Below the pieces are notes generated by a model. The model had not been told where the DNA came from, did not search any database, and saw only the letters and a program-made list of their open reading frames with translations. A DNA stretch of 38,792 nucleotides, from positions 24,102 through 62,893 of the forward strand of contig PS015198.1 in the NCBI GenBank assembly GCA_048213135.1, written 5' to 3'. This stretch comes from Reclinomonas americana ATCC 50394. Taxonomy: Eukaryota > Jakobida > Jakobea > Jakobida. A program made the position numbers and the translations under genes. Below, in pieces: positions 21,777 through 32,362 of this stretch. Each line of letters begins with the position of its first letter. The first letter of the stretch is position 1.

Positions 21777-24700
21777 AAGAAGAAGAAGAAGAGGAGGAGG
21801 AGAGAGAAAGACTGCATTGTTGAGATAACGAGAGGAATGTGTTGCTGCCTACTGTAAGAGAGATTGACAATGTGAGAAGCGCGGCAAGCTGGTCACATGT
21901 GCGAGACAGAAGGAACAAGGAGAAGAACAGAGCGTCTAGTCACCCTGCTTGTTTCTGTGCTCATTCTTTCTGTACTCTCTGTTTCCTCTCTCAGTGAAGC
22001 TGTTGATCCACAGAGCGTTTCTTCTTCTTCTTCTTCTTCTTCTTCGTCTTCTTCTTTGTGATCCACACAAACAAGGCGAGTGGCAACCCATTGCTTCCAT
22101 TATTCAACAGACACGGACTCTCTTCTCCTTCTCCTTCTTTCTGTTTCTATACTGAAGAGGTGACAGGTAAGCCATTCTTCTCCTCGTTTCGAATCGACGC
22201 ACGCTGTTTCGTTTTCTATTCCTTGCTGCCCCACACTCGCACGGTGACGCACAACACATTATTCTCAATAGTTGAATGAGACAGACATTTCTTTCTCCCT
22301 CTACTTTTCTCTGTTCCACAGTAAAAGGACATAGACTCTCTATTTCTCCAAGGTACGCATCCAGCAATCCATTGTTTCAATCGATGCAGACATTTTTGCT
22401 TTTCCGTCCCACACCAAGCCCACGCTCGCTAATTCAATCTCTTATCCTCTTGTCCTTCTTCTTGCTGTCTCGCACGAATAAGCAACAGGCACACCATTCT
22501 CCTCCCCTCTCCATTCCCTATTCTCTCACGCTCTGATAAGTTCAATCTCTTCCTCTCGTTCTTCTTCTTGCTGTCTCACATGGACAAGCAACATGCAAAC
22601 CACTCTCGTCCTCCTTCCCACCCTTTCCCTATTCTGCCTCCCCAATCCTTTCTCGTCGCGCCCACCCTTTCCTTTATCCCCACCCTTTCTCTTATCTCAC
22701 CCTTTCCCTATTCTCCCTCCCCACCCTTTCCCTTTTTTCCCCTTTTCACGAAACTTCCGCTAATCTCTCCGCAAACACCGCCCAGTAATCGCGCGTGGCA
22801 CGCGGCAGAATAAACTCGCTGTACACCGTAATGGCCGTGCGGAACTGCTTGCGCTCCCTCCACAAGTGCGCGGCGTAGTAGTCGGCGATCTCCACCACAG
22901 ATTTCACCCTATTGGCAAGTGAGTCACGAGTCACCTTCCCCGATTTGTCCATCAACCGCGCAACTGATTCGCTGTCTTGGCCGCCTGCGTGGCGTCCGTA
23001 AATCTCCCCTCCATGACAAACGAGAGCACCCTGTGATCCCATCCCCCGTGTCAGTCCCAGTGAGAGCCTCTCAGAATGCAGTCTGCAATGACGCACCTCT
23101 CGGCCGTGTTCAGTGGTCTCAGCAGGTACACCTCCGAGTCGAGCACGAAATACACCACCGGCACGTCGCGCGTGTTGGTGGAGGTCGAGTGGCGCCCAGA
23201 GTAACCGGGTCGGCTGATGGAGCCGAAGGAGCCGAGTGGTTGCATGCCGTCGAGGAGGGGGGACTCCTGAGAGGAGGGTGAGGCGCCAAAGAGGAAGGGG
23301 GGAGAAAAGGGAAAAGAAAAAGGGAGAAGAAAGGGAGGAAGGGAGAGGAGGAGGGGATAGGAAAGCGAAAAATGATAGGCTGGGGGAGAAAGAGAATTGT
23401 ATCTGTCTCTCTGCACCTTCTCTCTACACGCACAGCAAGAATGAGCGAGAGATCAGTTGGATCACGCATTTCCTCACATGCATCTGCAGAATTTAAGAGC
23501 CTCTCTTTGTCTCTAACGTGCTGAAGCATTCGCTTCTTCTGTTTTATGTCTCTGTTCTCACCCGTCTCGCGCACACACACATCAAGGATGAGCAAGAGCT
23601 TTGACGGAAAATGCGCTTCCTCAATGCATCAAAGCAAGAGACTCTCTTTGTCCCTTGCTTGCTCCTGCTCCTTCTGCAAATTTCTCTCCCATCTCTCACA
23701 CCGTGTAACAAGAATGAGCGAGAGATCTGACGGACCATGCTTTTCTCACAAGGCATCTGCGGATCTCTCGTTGTCTCTTCGCAGTATCTCGCTTCCCTCA
23801 CACACATACAGAAAGAACTGGTGAGAGATCTGACGGATCATGCCTTCCACGCCTACATCTGCAGACTTTGTCAACCTCTCACTGTCTTGTTCCTCCCTGA
23901 AGCATTTCGCTTCTTCTGTTTTCTGTCTGTCTTCTCCCGTCTCACACCCGCAGAAGAGAGAAAGAGCGGGAGAACTGTCATATCATACCTTCCTCGCATC
24001 ACGTGTCTCTCTTGTTTCTCTCAACTCGCTCCTTTTCTTGCTCTTCCACATCACAAGCTCACTCTCATCCTTCTCCTATCACCTCCCTTCTCCAGATTCC
24101 CTTCCCCACCCATCCCTCTCACGCAACTTCCATTATTGTCGATGCATGCATATCAAACGTCGTAAACGTGCCGAAAAATCTGCAGCACTTTCAGTCACCC
24201 GCACACCCCCTTCACTCCTTCCATGCCCACTCACCTCCTCGCCGTCGAGTGCGGGAACGGCAACACCTGCTGAAACTCAAAATCGGGCGCCGCCGAGTAC
24301 AGCGACACCACGGGAATGGAGTGTTGGCGCGTGTCGGAGGCGCGCAGCTCGAGCGGGACAAAGAACTGCACGAGCTGGCTCGTTGCCGGCACCTCCTCGG
24401 TGACCACCACGACCTTGTCGTCGATTTCGGCCACGGCGACGACGGGGGCAGTGTGGTCGAGCACGCTGTTGATTTGGATGGCGGCGCTGAAAGAGGGAAG
24501 GGAAAGGGACGAAGGGCAAAGGGAAGTGAGATTGCATCGAAGGGAGAGGGGCGAAAATGGATTGCGTGTGAGACCGAGCACAACAAGGGACTCGAAAAGA
24601 GCAGCGATGGATGTAAATGCGTGCAAGAACAAGAGAGGCAAGCGGAAAGGGTTGAGAGCAGGAGAGCAGCAGTGGATGGAATGCGTGTCGTACAAAAGAG

Positions 24701-27700
24701 AGCATGGGAAGAGGTGCACGCGCGTGTGGAGCGCATCACGAAGAGACAGGGAGATGAAACACAAGAGAGACGTTGTAATAGCAACGGATTGTATGCATGT
24801 GACAGAAAGAGAGGCTCGCGTCAATGACGGAAGCAACGAGACAGGAGAGCAGTGAAGGATGCAACGAGACAGGAGAGCAGCAACGTATGCGTGCCCATCA
24901 ATGAGAAAAAAGAGAAGGAGGACAGGCAAGGAGGACAACAATGGATAAGAATGCGAGCGAGAGCAATGGCGGCGCTTGTCTCGCAAAACAATTGAGTGGA
25001 GAGCTGTGCTCTCTCATTCGGCCGTGCTACCTTAGTCTCTCCCACTTCGAAGACTCCTCCTACTCAGTGACTCTCTTCCTCACACTCCTTCTCCTCTTCC
25101 TCCTCTTCAAGAACAACCATCAAGTGGGACATAAAGACACCGCAAATGGGAACAGGAGTCCAGACAGAGATGGGCTCGAGGCACACCGAACAAAGCACGC
25201 AAAACGAAAGAGCACACCAGCAGGAAGGAGAGGCACATGTGTGAGGACAGAGTAGGCGGTGTGGAAGAATAAGAGACAGTCCGTGTGTGGGTAAGAGCAA
25301 CTAAGTGGGACATAAAGACACCGCAAATGGGGACAGGAGTCAGACAGAGATGGGCTCGAGGCACAAAAAAGGAGGCACGCAAACGAAATGGCATACCAGC
25401 AGGAAGGAGAGGCACATGTGTGAGGACAGAGTAAGAAGGTGTGGAAGAATAAGAAAGTGATTCCGCGTGTCTGTGAGCGAGAGAGTGACGGGCCGGAATG
25501 AGAACCTCTCTCTCTCTCTCATGCACACACTCTCCCTCCCTCCCTCCCTCCCTCCCTCCCTCCCTCCCTCCCCATCCCTTCACCCTTTCCCATACACGCA
25601 ACGAATCCTGCATCAACTTCCTCCCGTCAATGACGAACAGACTGCATCCGCTCGTCACATAGATGCTGGCGTTGCCGAGGAAGAAGTTGACGGCTGCCAC
25701 ACAGAGATGAGTCATCGTAGCCGGCAAACACCTCCACATCCGACGCAACGAATATCGGGACGATCGTAAAAGCGCACGAGAATCTGCTGCCGTCGGAGGC
25801 TGTACACCACGACCTCCTCGTTGTTGGTCAGCACGAAACGGTCGCTGCGATCACGACAGAGTCAGTTTCTCCTCCCGATGCACTCTTTGTTTGACAGCGC
25901 GCAACTTCAAGTGCACAATCTTGGTCACGGGAAGGTGCGGATTCTGCAGCTTCACCACCACCGACGCACTGTGGCCGATGATCAGGCGGATGCCGCGCTT
26001 CACCACGCGACCGGCCACGCCGCAGTACACAACGCCCATGTTCTCGCCGAGGGGTTCAGTGACGCAGAGGCTGTGGACTGTGTGGGGGGATGGTGAGGGC
26101 AGGGAGGAGGAGGAAGGAGAAGGGTGAGCAGGCACGGAACTGGGTGTTTCGAGGGATTTGCCAAAGGCCAGCACAGAGTCGTCGAGAAAGTCGTATACCA
26201 TGATGCGGCCGTCTTGGCCGCCGCTGACGACGGCGGTGTCTTGCAGGCAGATGGAGAGGACGGCACCCTGTAAAAAGGGGAAGGGGGGTGTAAGGGAATG
26301 GGGGACAAGGGGGAAGGAGGAGGAAGAAGAGGAGAAGATGAAGAAGAGGAGAACGCCCTCTCTGTCTCTCACACACTCTCACTCCGTCTCTCGCTCTCAC
26401 TCCCTCTCAAGGAAAAACGAAGGAAGAAGGAGGAGGACGAGAACACATCCTCCTTCCCTTCTCCCTCGCCCGTTTCTGTCATTCTGCGTCACTCGCCTCA
26501 CATGTTCTCTGTCTCTTGGAAAAGTGAGGAGGAAGGTAAGAGGAACACTGTCTCTCTTTCTTCTATTCTGTCCGCTCTTTCTCTCTCCGTTTCTCTCTCT
26601 CTCTCTCTTGTGAAGAAGAACGAGAAGATAAAAACGACGACGGAGACTGAGACTACATCCTCTCACTCTCTCTTGAAGAACAAGAAGAGGGAAAGGATGA
26701 GGGACGAGAGGAGAAGAAGAGGAACACTGTCTCTTTCTCTCTCAAGAACAAGAACAAGAACAAGAAGAACGGAGAAGATGAGAAGACAGCAGTCTCTCTC
26801 CCTCTGTGAAGAAGAACGAGAAGATGAAAACGACGACGGAGACCGAGACTACAGCCTCTCACTCTCTCTTGAAGAACAAGAATAGGGAAAGGGCGAGGGA
26901 CGAGAAGAGGAGAAGAAGCTCTCTCAAGAAGAAGAAGAAGAACAACAACAACAACAAGAACGGAGACGATGAGAAGACAGCAGTCTCTCTCCCTCTCTGA
27001 AGAAGAACGAGAAGATAAAAACGACGACGGAGGCTGAGACTACAGCCTCTCACTCTCTCTCATGAAGAACAAGAAGAGGGAAAGGGCGAGGGACGAGAAG
27101 AGGAGAAGAAGCTATAAGAGGAACAAGAACAAGAAAAACGGAGAAGATGAGAAGACAGCAGTCTCGCTCTCCCTCTCTGAAGAAGAACGAGAAGATAAAA
27201 CCGACGACGGAGACTGAGACTACAGCCTCCCTCTCTCTCTCTCTTGAAGAACAAGAAGAGGGAAAGGAGGAGGGACGAGAGGAGAAGAAGAAGCTCTCTC
27301 AAAGAGAAGAAGAAGAAGAACAACAAGAACAAGAACGGAGAAGATGAGAAGACAGCAGTATCTCTCTCCGTTTCTGAAGAAGAATGAGAAGATGAAAACG
27401 ACGACGGAGGCTGAGACTACAGCCTCCCTCTCGCTCTTGAAGAACAAGAAGAAGAAGAAGAACAACAACAACAACAAGCACGGAGAAGATGAGAAGACAG
27501 CAGTCTCTCTCTCCCTCTCTGAAGAAGAACGAGAAGATAAAAACGACGACGGAGACTGAGACCACAGCCTCTCTCTCTCTCTCTCTCTTGAAGTACAAGA
27601 AGAGGGAAAGGATGAGGGAGAAGAAGAAGAGGAAACACTGTCTCTCTTTCTCTCTCGTGTCACTCTCTGTCACACATACACTTTCTCTCTCAGGAAGAAG

Positions 27701-28290
27701 AAGAAGCAGCAGCAGAAGAAGAAGATGAAGAGAGAGAAGAAGAAGAAGAAGAAGAAGAAGAAAAACAAGAAGAAGAAGAAGAACAAGAACAAGAACAAGA
27801 AGAACGGAGACGATTAGAAGACAGCAGTCTTTTCNNNNNNNNNNNNNNNNNNNNNNNNNNNNNNNNNNNNNNNNNNNNNNNNNNNNNNNNNNNNNNNNNN
27901 NNNNNNNNNNNNNNNNNNNNNNNNNNNNNNNNNNNNNNNNNNNNNNNNNNNNNNNNNNNNNNNNNNNNNNNNNNNNNNNNNNNNNNNNNNNNNNNNNNNN
28001 NNNNNNNNNNNNNNNNNNNNNNNNNNNNNNNNNNNNNNNNNNNNNNNNNNNNNNNNNNNNNNNNNNNNNNNNNNNNNNNNNNNNNNNNNNNNNNNNNNNN
28101 NNNNNNNNNNNNNNNNNNNNNNNNNNNNNNNNNNNNNNNNNNNNNNNNNNNNNNNNNNNNNNNNNNNNNNNNNNNNNNNNNNNNNNNNNNNNNNNNNNNN
28201 NNNNNNNNNNNNNNNGTTTCCCTCGGCTGTTCCACTGGCACACACACGTCGCGACGCACAAAACGCTTGCGCACTGGCCAGACTCTGAGG
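16401..28290 (-). CDS. VPS41: Vps41-like subunit of the HOPS vacuole-tethering complex
   Basis: HOPS subunit acting in fusion at late endosomes and vacuoles/lysosomes. Exons, all in phase (917 codons): 26267-25906, 25844-25738, 25693-25603, 24486-24267, 23266-23097, 23030-22965, 22908-22755, 21480-21321, 21294-21165, 21096-20826, 19895-19611, 18381-17901, 16724-16641, 16573-16401. N-terminal propeller: AVVSGGQDGRIMVYDF, then NDRFVLTNNEEVVVYSL and ILVRFYDRPD. Helical repeats: VYLLRPLNTAERVLSFVMEG, VVEIADYYAAHLWRERKQF, LLEEYLPFNSRSLLKGDVYF with FLKRKDYRTFLGCVTRWP (the Vps41 pattern of P.......YE.VL..FL..D...F.....WP), YLEALEVLLDLRDERAFDYF, LVELNPVRAL and RVTRTDPQRSSRYHADLIA. A further exon (28290-28216, LRVWPVRKRFVRR) runs into a gap, so the N-terminus is incomplete. 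Ser/Pro-rich inserts follow the helical repeats. No C-terminal RING is seen; the model stops at TAG 16401-16403. Confidence 0.75.
16725..17900. repeat. Vps41 intron with CA microsatellites and a 20-base gap
   Basis: CTCACTCACTGACT-type DNA, (CA)n at 17327-17347 against Ns at 17348-17367, GA tracts, then mixed CA/CT runs at 17618-17690. No exon seen. Confidence 0.7.
18382..19610. repeat. Vps41 intron: GAGACAGAGA minisatellite
   Basis: Long purine-biased run of GAGACAGAGACAGA and GATAGAGAGA units, densest at 18625-19000, with larger near-repeats such as GACAACAGAGACAGAGTCAG. No exon seen. Confidence 0.75.
19896..20825. repeat. Vps41 intron: CTCATCTCGCTGTCTCT repeats
   Basis: From 20220 to 20810 imperfect units of about 50-140 bases recur, with phrases such as CATCTCGCTGTCTCTCT and CTCTCATTCTCT; CCCCTTCCCC follows just before the downstream exon. 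No exon seen. Confidence 0.65.
21481..22754. repeat. Vps41 intron: (GAA)n tract and 90-130 bp CTTCTTCTTGCTGTCTC repeats
   Basis: 21520-21810 is a purine (GAA/GAGGAG)n tract on the + strand. 22015-22640 holds repeats around TTCTTCTTCTTGCTGTCTCAC followed by AAGCAACAGGCAAACCATTCTC-like sequence (near 22020, 22160, 22455 and 22565). CCCTTTCCC runs precede the next exon. No exon seen. Confidence 0.65.
23267..24266. repeat. Vps41 intron: diverged 110-150 bp minisatellite
   Basis: Units share AATGAGCGAGAGATCTGACG followed by GACCATGC and a CTCTCTTTGTCTCT phrase. Copies start near 23440, 23588, 23713 and 23818, with decayed ones to about 24010. No exon seen. Confidence 0.7.
24487..25602. repeat. 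Vps41 intron: 181 bp direct repeat and shorter repeats
   Basis: AAGTGGGACATAAAGACACC begins at 25122 and again at 25303; about 175 bases are nearly the same in each copy (landmarks GATGGGCTCGAGGCAC, GCAGGAAGGAGAGGCACATG). 24600-24960 has shorter decayed units (GAGACAGGAGAGCAG). A (TCCC)n run at 25531-25571 sits before the exon end at 25603. Confidence 0.8.
26610..27834. repeat. Vps41 intron: about 190 bp GAAGAAGAACGAGAAGAT minisatellite
   Basis: About six units start near 26613, 26810, 27000, 27180, 27375 and 27520. Each reads GAAGAAGAACGAGAAGAT, then AAAACGACGACGGAG, CTCTCTCTTGAAGAACAAGA, and AACGGAGAAGATGAGAAGAC. The array runs into the N gap at 27835-28215. The long minus-strand frames rich in S, R and L are artefacts of this repeat. 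Confidence 0.85.
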
Positions 28291-28299
28291 CTAAAAAGA

Positions 28300-29123
28300 G
28301 AGAGAGTGAGAGAGAGTGAGAGACAGAGAGAGAGTGAGAGAGAGAGGAGGGGAAGGGTGGGGTTGTGAGAGAGAGAGAGAGAGTGAGAGAAAAGGGTGCG
28401 ACATGTCTCACAGAGAGACAACAGAGAGCGCACAGTGTGTGAGAGTGTGTGGAGAGGGAGTGAGAGGGGAGAGTGTGTGAGAATGAGTGAGTGAGTGTGA
28501 GTGTGTGTGTGTGTGTCAACTCATGCATCTTTCATCTCAAAATGTGTTTGTGTGTGAGAGTGTGTGAGAGTGTGTGTGTGTGTGTGTGTGTGTTGTGTGT
28601 ATGTGAGTGTGAGTGAGTGAGTGAGTGAGTGTGTGTGAGAGTGTGTGTGTGTGTCAACTCATGCATCTCTTAACTATCAATGTGTTTGTGTGTGTGAGAG
28701 AGAGTGAGAGAGAGAGAGAGAGTGTGTGTGTGTGTGAGTGAGTGTGAGAGTGTGTGTGTGTGAGTGTGCAAGAGTGTAAGTTGACTGCAACACTCTCACA
28801 TTCACTCACACACTCACTCTCTTTCTCACACTCTCTCTCTCACTCACTGCACTTCTCTCTTATCTTCTCTCTCTCTCTCTCTCTCTCTTTGTGTGTGTGT
28901 GTGTGGGTAGGGGGNNNNNNNNNNNNNNNNNNNNNNNNNNNNNNNNNNNNNNNNNNNNNNNNNNNNNNNNNNNNNNNNNNNNNNNNNNNNNNNNNNNNNN
29001 NNNNNNNNNNNNNNNNNNNNNNNNNNNNNNNNNNNNNNNNNNNNNNNNNNNNNNNNNNNNNNNNNNNNNNNNNNNNNNNNNNNNNNNNNNNNNNNNNNNN
29101 NNNNNNNNNNNNNNNNNNNNNNN

Positions 29124-29173
<50 letters not shown>

Positions 29174-29185
29174 CGTCTCTCTCTT

Positions 29186-29233
<48 letters not shown>

Positions 29234-29470
29234 ATTCCGTTCCATTCCATCGTCTCTTCCCTCAGTTCACTCCTCTTTCCCTTCTCTCATTCTGCCATTT
29301 TCACTACTCGTCTCCGGGTGCTTGCTTGCCTTCACTGCTCCCCTCTCACACACTTCGCATCCTTTCCTTGTCACTCTTTCTCGTCCTTGCTCTCTGCATC
29401 CACTCTCCCCTCTTCACCCCCTCCCCTCTTCACTCCGTTCCCTCTCACTCCCCTTCCTCCCTTCTTGCAG
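28300..29470. repeat. GA/GT-rich array, gap and (TC)n tract between divergent genes
   Basis: 28300-28420 is GA-rich. 28430-28780 is GTGTGTGAGAGTGTG with a repeated CAACTCATGCATCT phrase (28517 and 28654) and a following AATGTGTTTGTGTG. 28860-28888 and 29124-29230 are (TC)n flanking Ns at 28915-29123. This is the interval between Vps41 (minus) and the hydroxylase (plus), so both promoters should lie here or in the gaps. No core element recognised. Confidence 0.7.
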
Positions 29471-29476
29471 CCCACC

Positions 29477-31373
29477 ATGCGCGGCAACCTGCAACGCCGC
29501 GCCGGCACCGCCAAGTGGATCGCCGAACCCGACGACGATCTCCACCAATCCACTCCCCCGTCTCCCCCATCTCCCTCCTCCACCACCACCACCGCCTCCG
29601 GCAATCCGACTGCCGAGTTCCGCGACTGGTTCCGCACGCACGAGATGGGCAACTACTGGGGCGGCGACTGGCACCTCGCGCTGACCTCGGTGGTGTGCCT
29701 GACGGTGGCCGTGGCGTCGCTGGTGTTTGGCGTGCGCTGGGCCACGCTGCGGTGGTGGGAGGTGTTGACGGTGCCAGTGAGCTTTGTGTATGCAAAGTTA
29801 CTCACTCGCTCTCTATCTCTCTCACACACACGTTTCAGCCTCGTCTTACTTATCCTTCTCCCCTTCTCTCCTTCCTCCTCCTCACAGTGCCATCGAATAC
29901 TTTGGCCACAAGGGCCCGCTGCACCACCGCGGTGTGGCCGCCTTTGCCTACCGCCGCCACACGCAGATCCACCACCGCTACTTCAATCACACCAACATGC
30001 ATTGCGACTCGTGGGCCCTGGACGCCAAGGCGATTTTGTTCCCGCCGACCATGACGCTCTTTTTCGTGGTGCTGGCGATGCCGATGGCGTGGGTAGGTGA
30101 GTTGGGGCGGAAATGGGGAAGGGGGGAAAAGGAGGGGAAGGGGGAGGGAGGGAGAGAAGGGGAAAGACTTGCAAAGGGACTGAAGGAGAGAAGAGACAGA
30201 GTCATTTGCAGATATGTTGAGACGCGATCGCATCAGCGGAGTGTGCTTGCCGAGGAGAGAAAACAAGCCGAGAGGGGAAAGGCAGAGGCGCGAGGAAAAG
30301 AAGGCGATGAGTAGATGAGAAAGACACGTAAAGAGAGAAAGCAGGAGATTGTCGGAGTTAGAAGGGAGATAGAAAAGAAACGACAGAGTCACCTGCAGAC
30401 GTGTTGAGTAACAGTCGCTTCAGGAGTGTGCTCTCCAAAGGCAGGAAGTCGTCATTGGCGAACCGAGCGGGAATGAGAACGGAACAGAGAGGAGTGAGAC
30501 AGCCAACGACGAGTAAATGAGACAGACGCATAGAGAGACGAAGAAGAAGGGTAATAGAAAGATAGCCAGGGGGGAACGAAAGAGAATGAGAGAATGAAAT
30601 GAGATAATTCAAGATAGAAGGAGAGACAGTGTGAGAAGGCCGAGCAAGAGAAACTTGGAGTGGCAAAAAGAGTTGAGTGAGAAAGCCATGCGAAAGCAAC
30701 AGTATCAACAACAGAGAGATGAAGAGGAGCAGACTTAGGATGGGCATCGTGGGAAGCGCTTGGAAATGACAGAGGAGAGAAAGGAATGCAGAGAGAGATA
30801 ACGAAACAGCGCCGAGAGTGACAGAATCACTTGGGCGAGAATAATTTTGAGCGCGCTCACCACTTCTCCCTCTCACAGTGTCACTGCTGTTCACGACCAA
30901 CTGCGCGTTCCTCTGCACGGCCACGTGCATGGTGTACTACGTGAACTAGTTGCGTGCTTCCTCGCCCCCTCTTACCCCCATTGATGCTCACATCTCGCGG
31001 CAGTGAATTCCTCCATCTGGCGTGCCACATGCTGCCGCTGGACAAGCCGCAAACGTCGCTGCCGATGCGCCTGTTGGCCGCCATTGCGCAGCACCATCGC
31101 ATCCACCATCACAAGGAGCACGCGCTGCAGGGCAACTGGAACATCACATTCCCGCTTTTTGATTATCTGATGGGGTTGCGTTGGTGGAATGATGTGGTGG
31201 GTGGTGGTGGTGGTGGCGAGTGGACTCACTGATTGGTGCGCAGAACCAAGATCGACCCGGCGACGGTGAAGTTGCGGGGGTTTTGTATGCTCTTGTACTC
31301 GACGGTCAGACTCACTCCCGTTCTGTGCTGCAGGCCGGAGCTGAAGCCGACGACGAAGAAGGCGGGAAAGTAA
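29477..31373 (+). CDS. Fatty acid hydroxylase superfamily membrane di-iron enzyme
   Basis: Integral membrane oxygenase of the fatty acid hydroxylase/sterol desaturase superfamily; the substrate cannot be told. Exons: 29477-29796, 29888-30096, 30879-30948, 31004-31193, then 31248 to TAA 31371-31373. In the last part an intron from GTTTTG (about 31277) to CAG before GCCGGAGCTG also keeps the frame. The N-terminus is Ser/Pro/Thr-rich and cytosolic-looking, then DWFRTHEMGNYWGGDW and two hydrophobic helices. Histidine clusters: AIEYFGHKGPLHHR, RRHTQIHHRYFNH, EFLHLACH and QHHRIHHHKEH followed by NITFPLFDYLMGLRWWND, the usual di-iron ligand arrangement. The exon 1/2 junction restores N (YA-N-AIEY) and the 3/4 junction restores Y (YVN-Y-EFLH); the latter would otherwise hit TAG. 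The tail TTKKAGK resembles a dilysine ER signal only loosely. An acceptor at 29470 just before the ATG suggests a 5' UTR intron. Confidence 0.8.
30097..30878. repeat. Hydroxylase intron 2 with diverged about 190 bp repeat
   Basis: GGGGAAGG tract at 30105-30170, then two diverged units sharing GACAGAGTCA...TGCAGA..TGTTGAG...CGC..CAG.GGAGTGTGCT (near 30195 and 30382) and GAGACGAAGA/GAGACAG phrases to 30800. No exon seen. Confidence 0.55.
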
Positions 31374-31551
31374 ACGCCTGCAGTTGTCGTCCACTGCGCA
31401 ATGCAGAGGGAGAGAGAGGAAGGAAGAGGAGAGGCCAGAGTTTTGCTGATCCAAAGAGCAACACAGCTGCGCGAAGATCACCATGTTGAGTGAGCACCAG
31501 AAACTCAGCACGTGAATAGTGAGAACAAGTCGAGATGTCCAATGCTGGCGC

Positions 31552-32004
31552 TTCTGCAAGAGAAACCACGGCACGTGACAGGCATGGATTTGACGTCAAA
31601 TTCCAAAGAGGATTGCAGAAAGTAAGAGCGCTCTCCTGACTAGAGTCCACCAAGCCAGGTGGCTTGCTCTCGTAAGAGAGGAAGCCTACAGAAGCAAGGA
31701 ATTTGATTGTCCTCGACTTCGTGTTAACGTTCCGCAGCTAGCGCTCAACACTTCCATCAGTGTTGGTGTCAGAACTCGTACAGTAGGAAAACCCAACAAA
31801 GCCAGGCAACGTGCATGAAAGTCCGGGAAGGAACTGAGGCTGATATCGATGATATCGATGGTGTTGCTCTGACGACAAGAAGACGAGCTGCAATTGCGAA
31901 AGGTTTTGCATGCTCACGACTCCTGCGGGTAGTGTAATCACAAGCACTGTGCCACTCTCACCTGCACTCACTGGCCCAAGCCGGTCGTGGTTTCTCTTGC
32001 AGAA
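31552..32004. repeat. 19 bp inverted repeat, ends about 450 bp apart
   Basis: TTCTGCAAGAGAAACCACG at 31552-31570 is the exact reverse complement of 31986-32004. The match stops abruptly on both sides (one more base with one mismatch). The interval also carries GATATCGATGATATCGATG at 31842-31860. It could be ends of a small non-autonomous element or chance; no target-site duplication is evident. Confidence 0.5.
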
Positions 32005-32043
32005 AGGCTTGAGAGCTCTGCAGATCTGCAAGCTGGTGCTCAT
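31738..32043 (-). CDS. Small open reading frame, 101 aa, doubtful
   Basis: ATG at 32041-32043, TAG at 31738-31740. It reads MSTSLQICRALKPFCKRNHD, SGTVLVITLPAGVVSMQNLS and FLPGLSCTLPGFVGFSYC. The composition is more protein-like than the surrounding repeats and it sits in unique-looking DNA downstream of the hydroxylase. No family recognised, no clear splice support. It overlaps the inverted repeat, so it could belong to an element, or be chance. Confidence 0.2.
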   Translation of the reverse strand: MSTSLQICRALKPFCKRNHDRLGPVSAGESGTVLVITLPAGVVSMQNLSQLQLVFLSSEQHHRYHRYQPQFLPGLSCTLPGFVGFSYCTSSDTNTDGSVER

Positions 32044-32229
32044 CGATATCGCAACCCCGTTGCACTCTAGCTCGTTATGCAAGCTTTTCACGCGCGTACT
32101 CAAACGAATGCATCCTCTGCGCTTCTGTGACCTGTGAAAACGCGACAAATAAAACCTTACACAAAGTCCGTCGATTGACTCACTCACACACTCACTCACG
32201 GAAGAGCGTGGGCTTTGTTGATGGAAGTG

Positions 32230-32325
32230 GATGCGTCTGCAGGTGTGAGAGAGAGTGTGTGTGTGAGAGAGAGAGTGAGTGAGAGTGTGCCTCTAAGTGT
32301 GTGCTCTGTGTGTGTGTATGCATGT

Positions 32326-32362
<37 letters not shown>

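Noticed and set aside
21205-21817. Serine/leucine-rich frames with long F and S runs
   Set aside because: Translation of the (GAA)n tract on the opposite strand; only 21480-21321 and 21294-21165 are coding.
25107-25748. 213-codon minus-strand frame
   Set aside because: Its first part is a real Vps41 exon (25693-25603); the rest reads through the intron's 181 bp repeat.
27299-28528. 409-codon minus-strand frame rich in S, L and R
   Set aside because: Made of the 190 bp minisatellite, a gap and GT/GA repeats.
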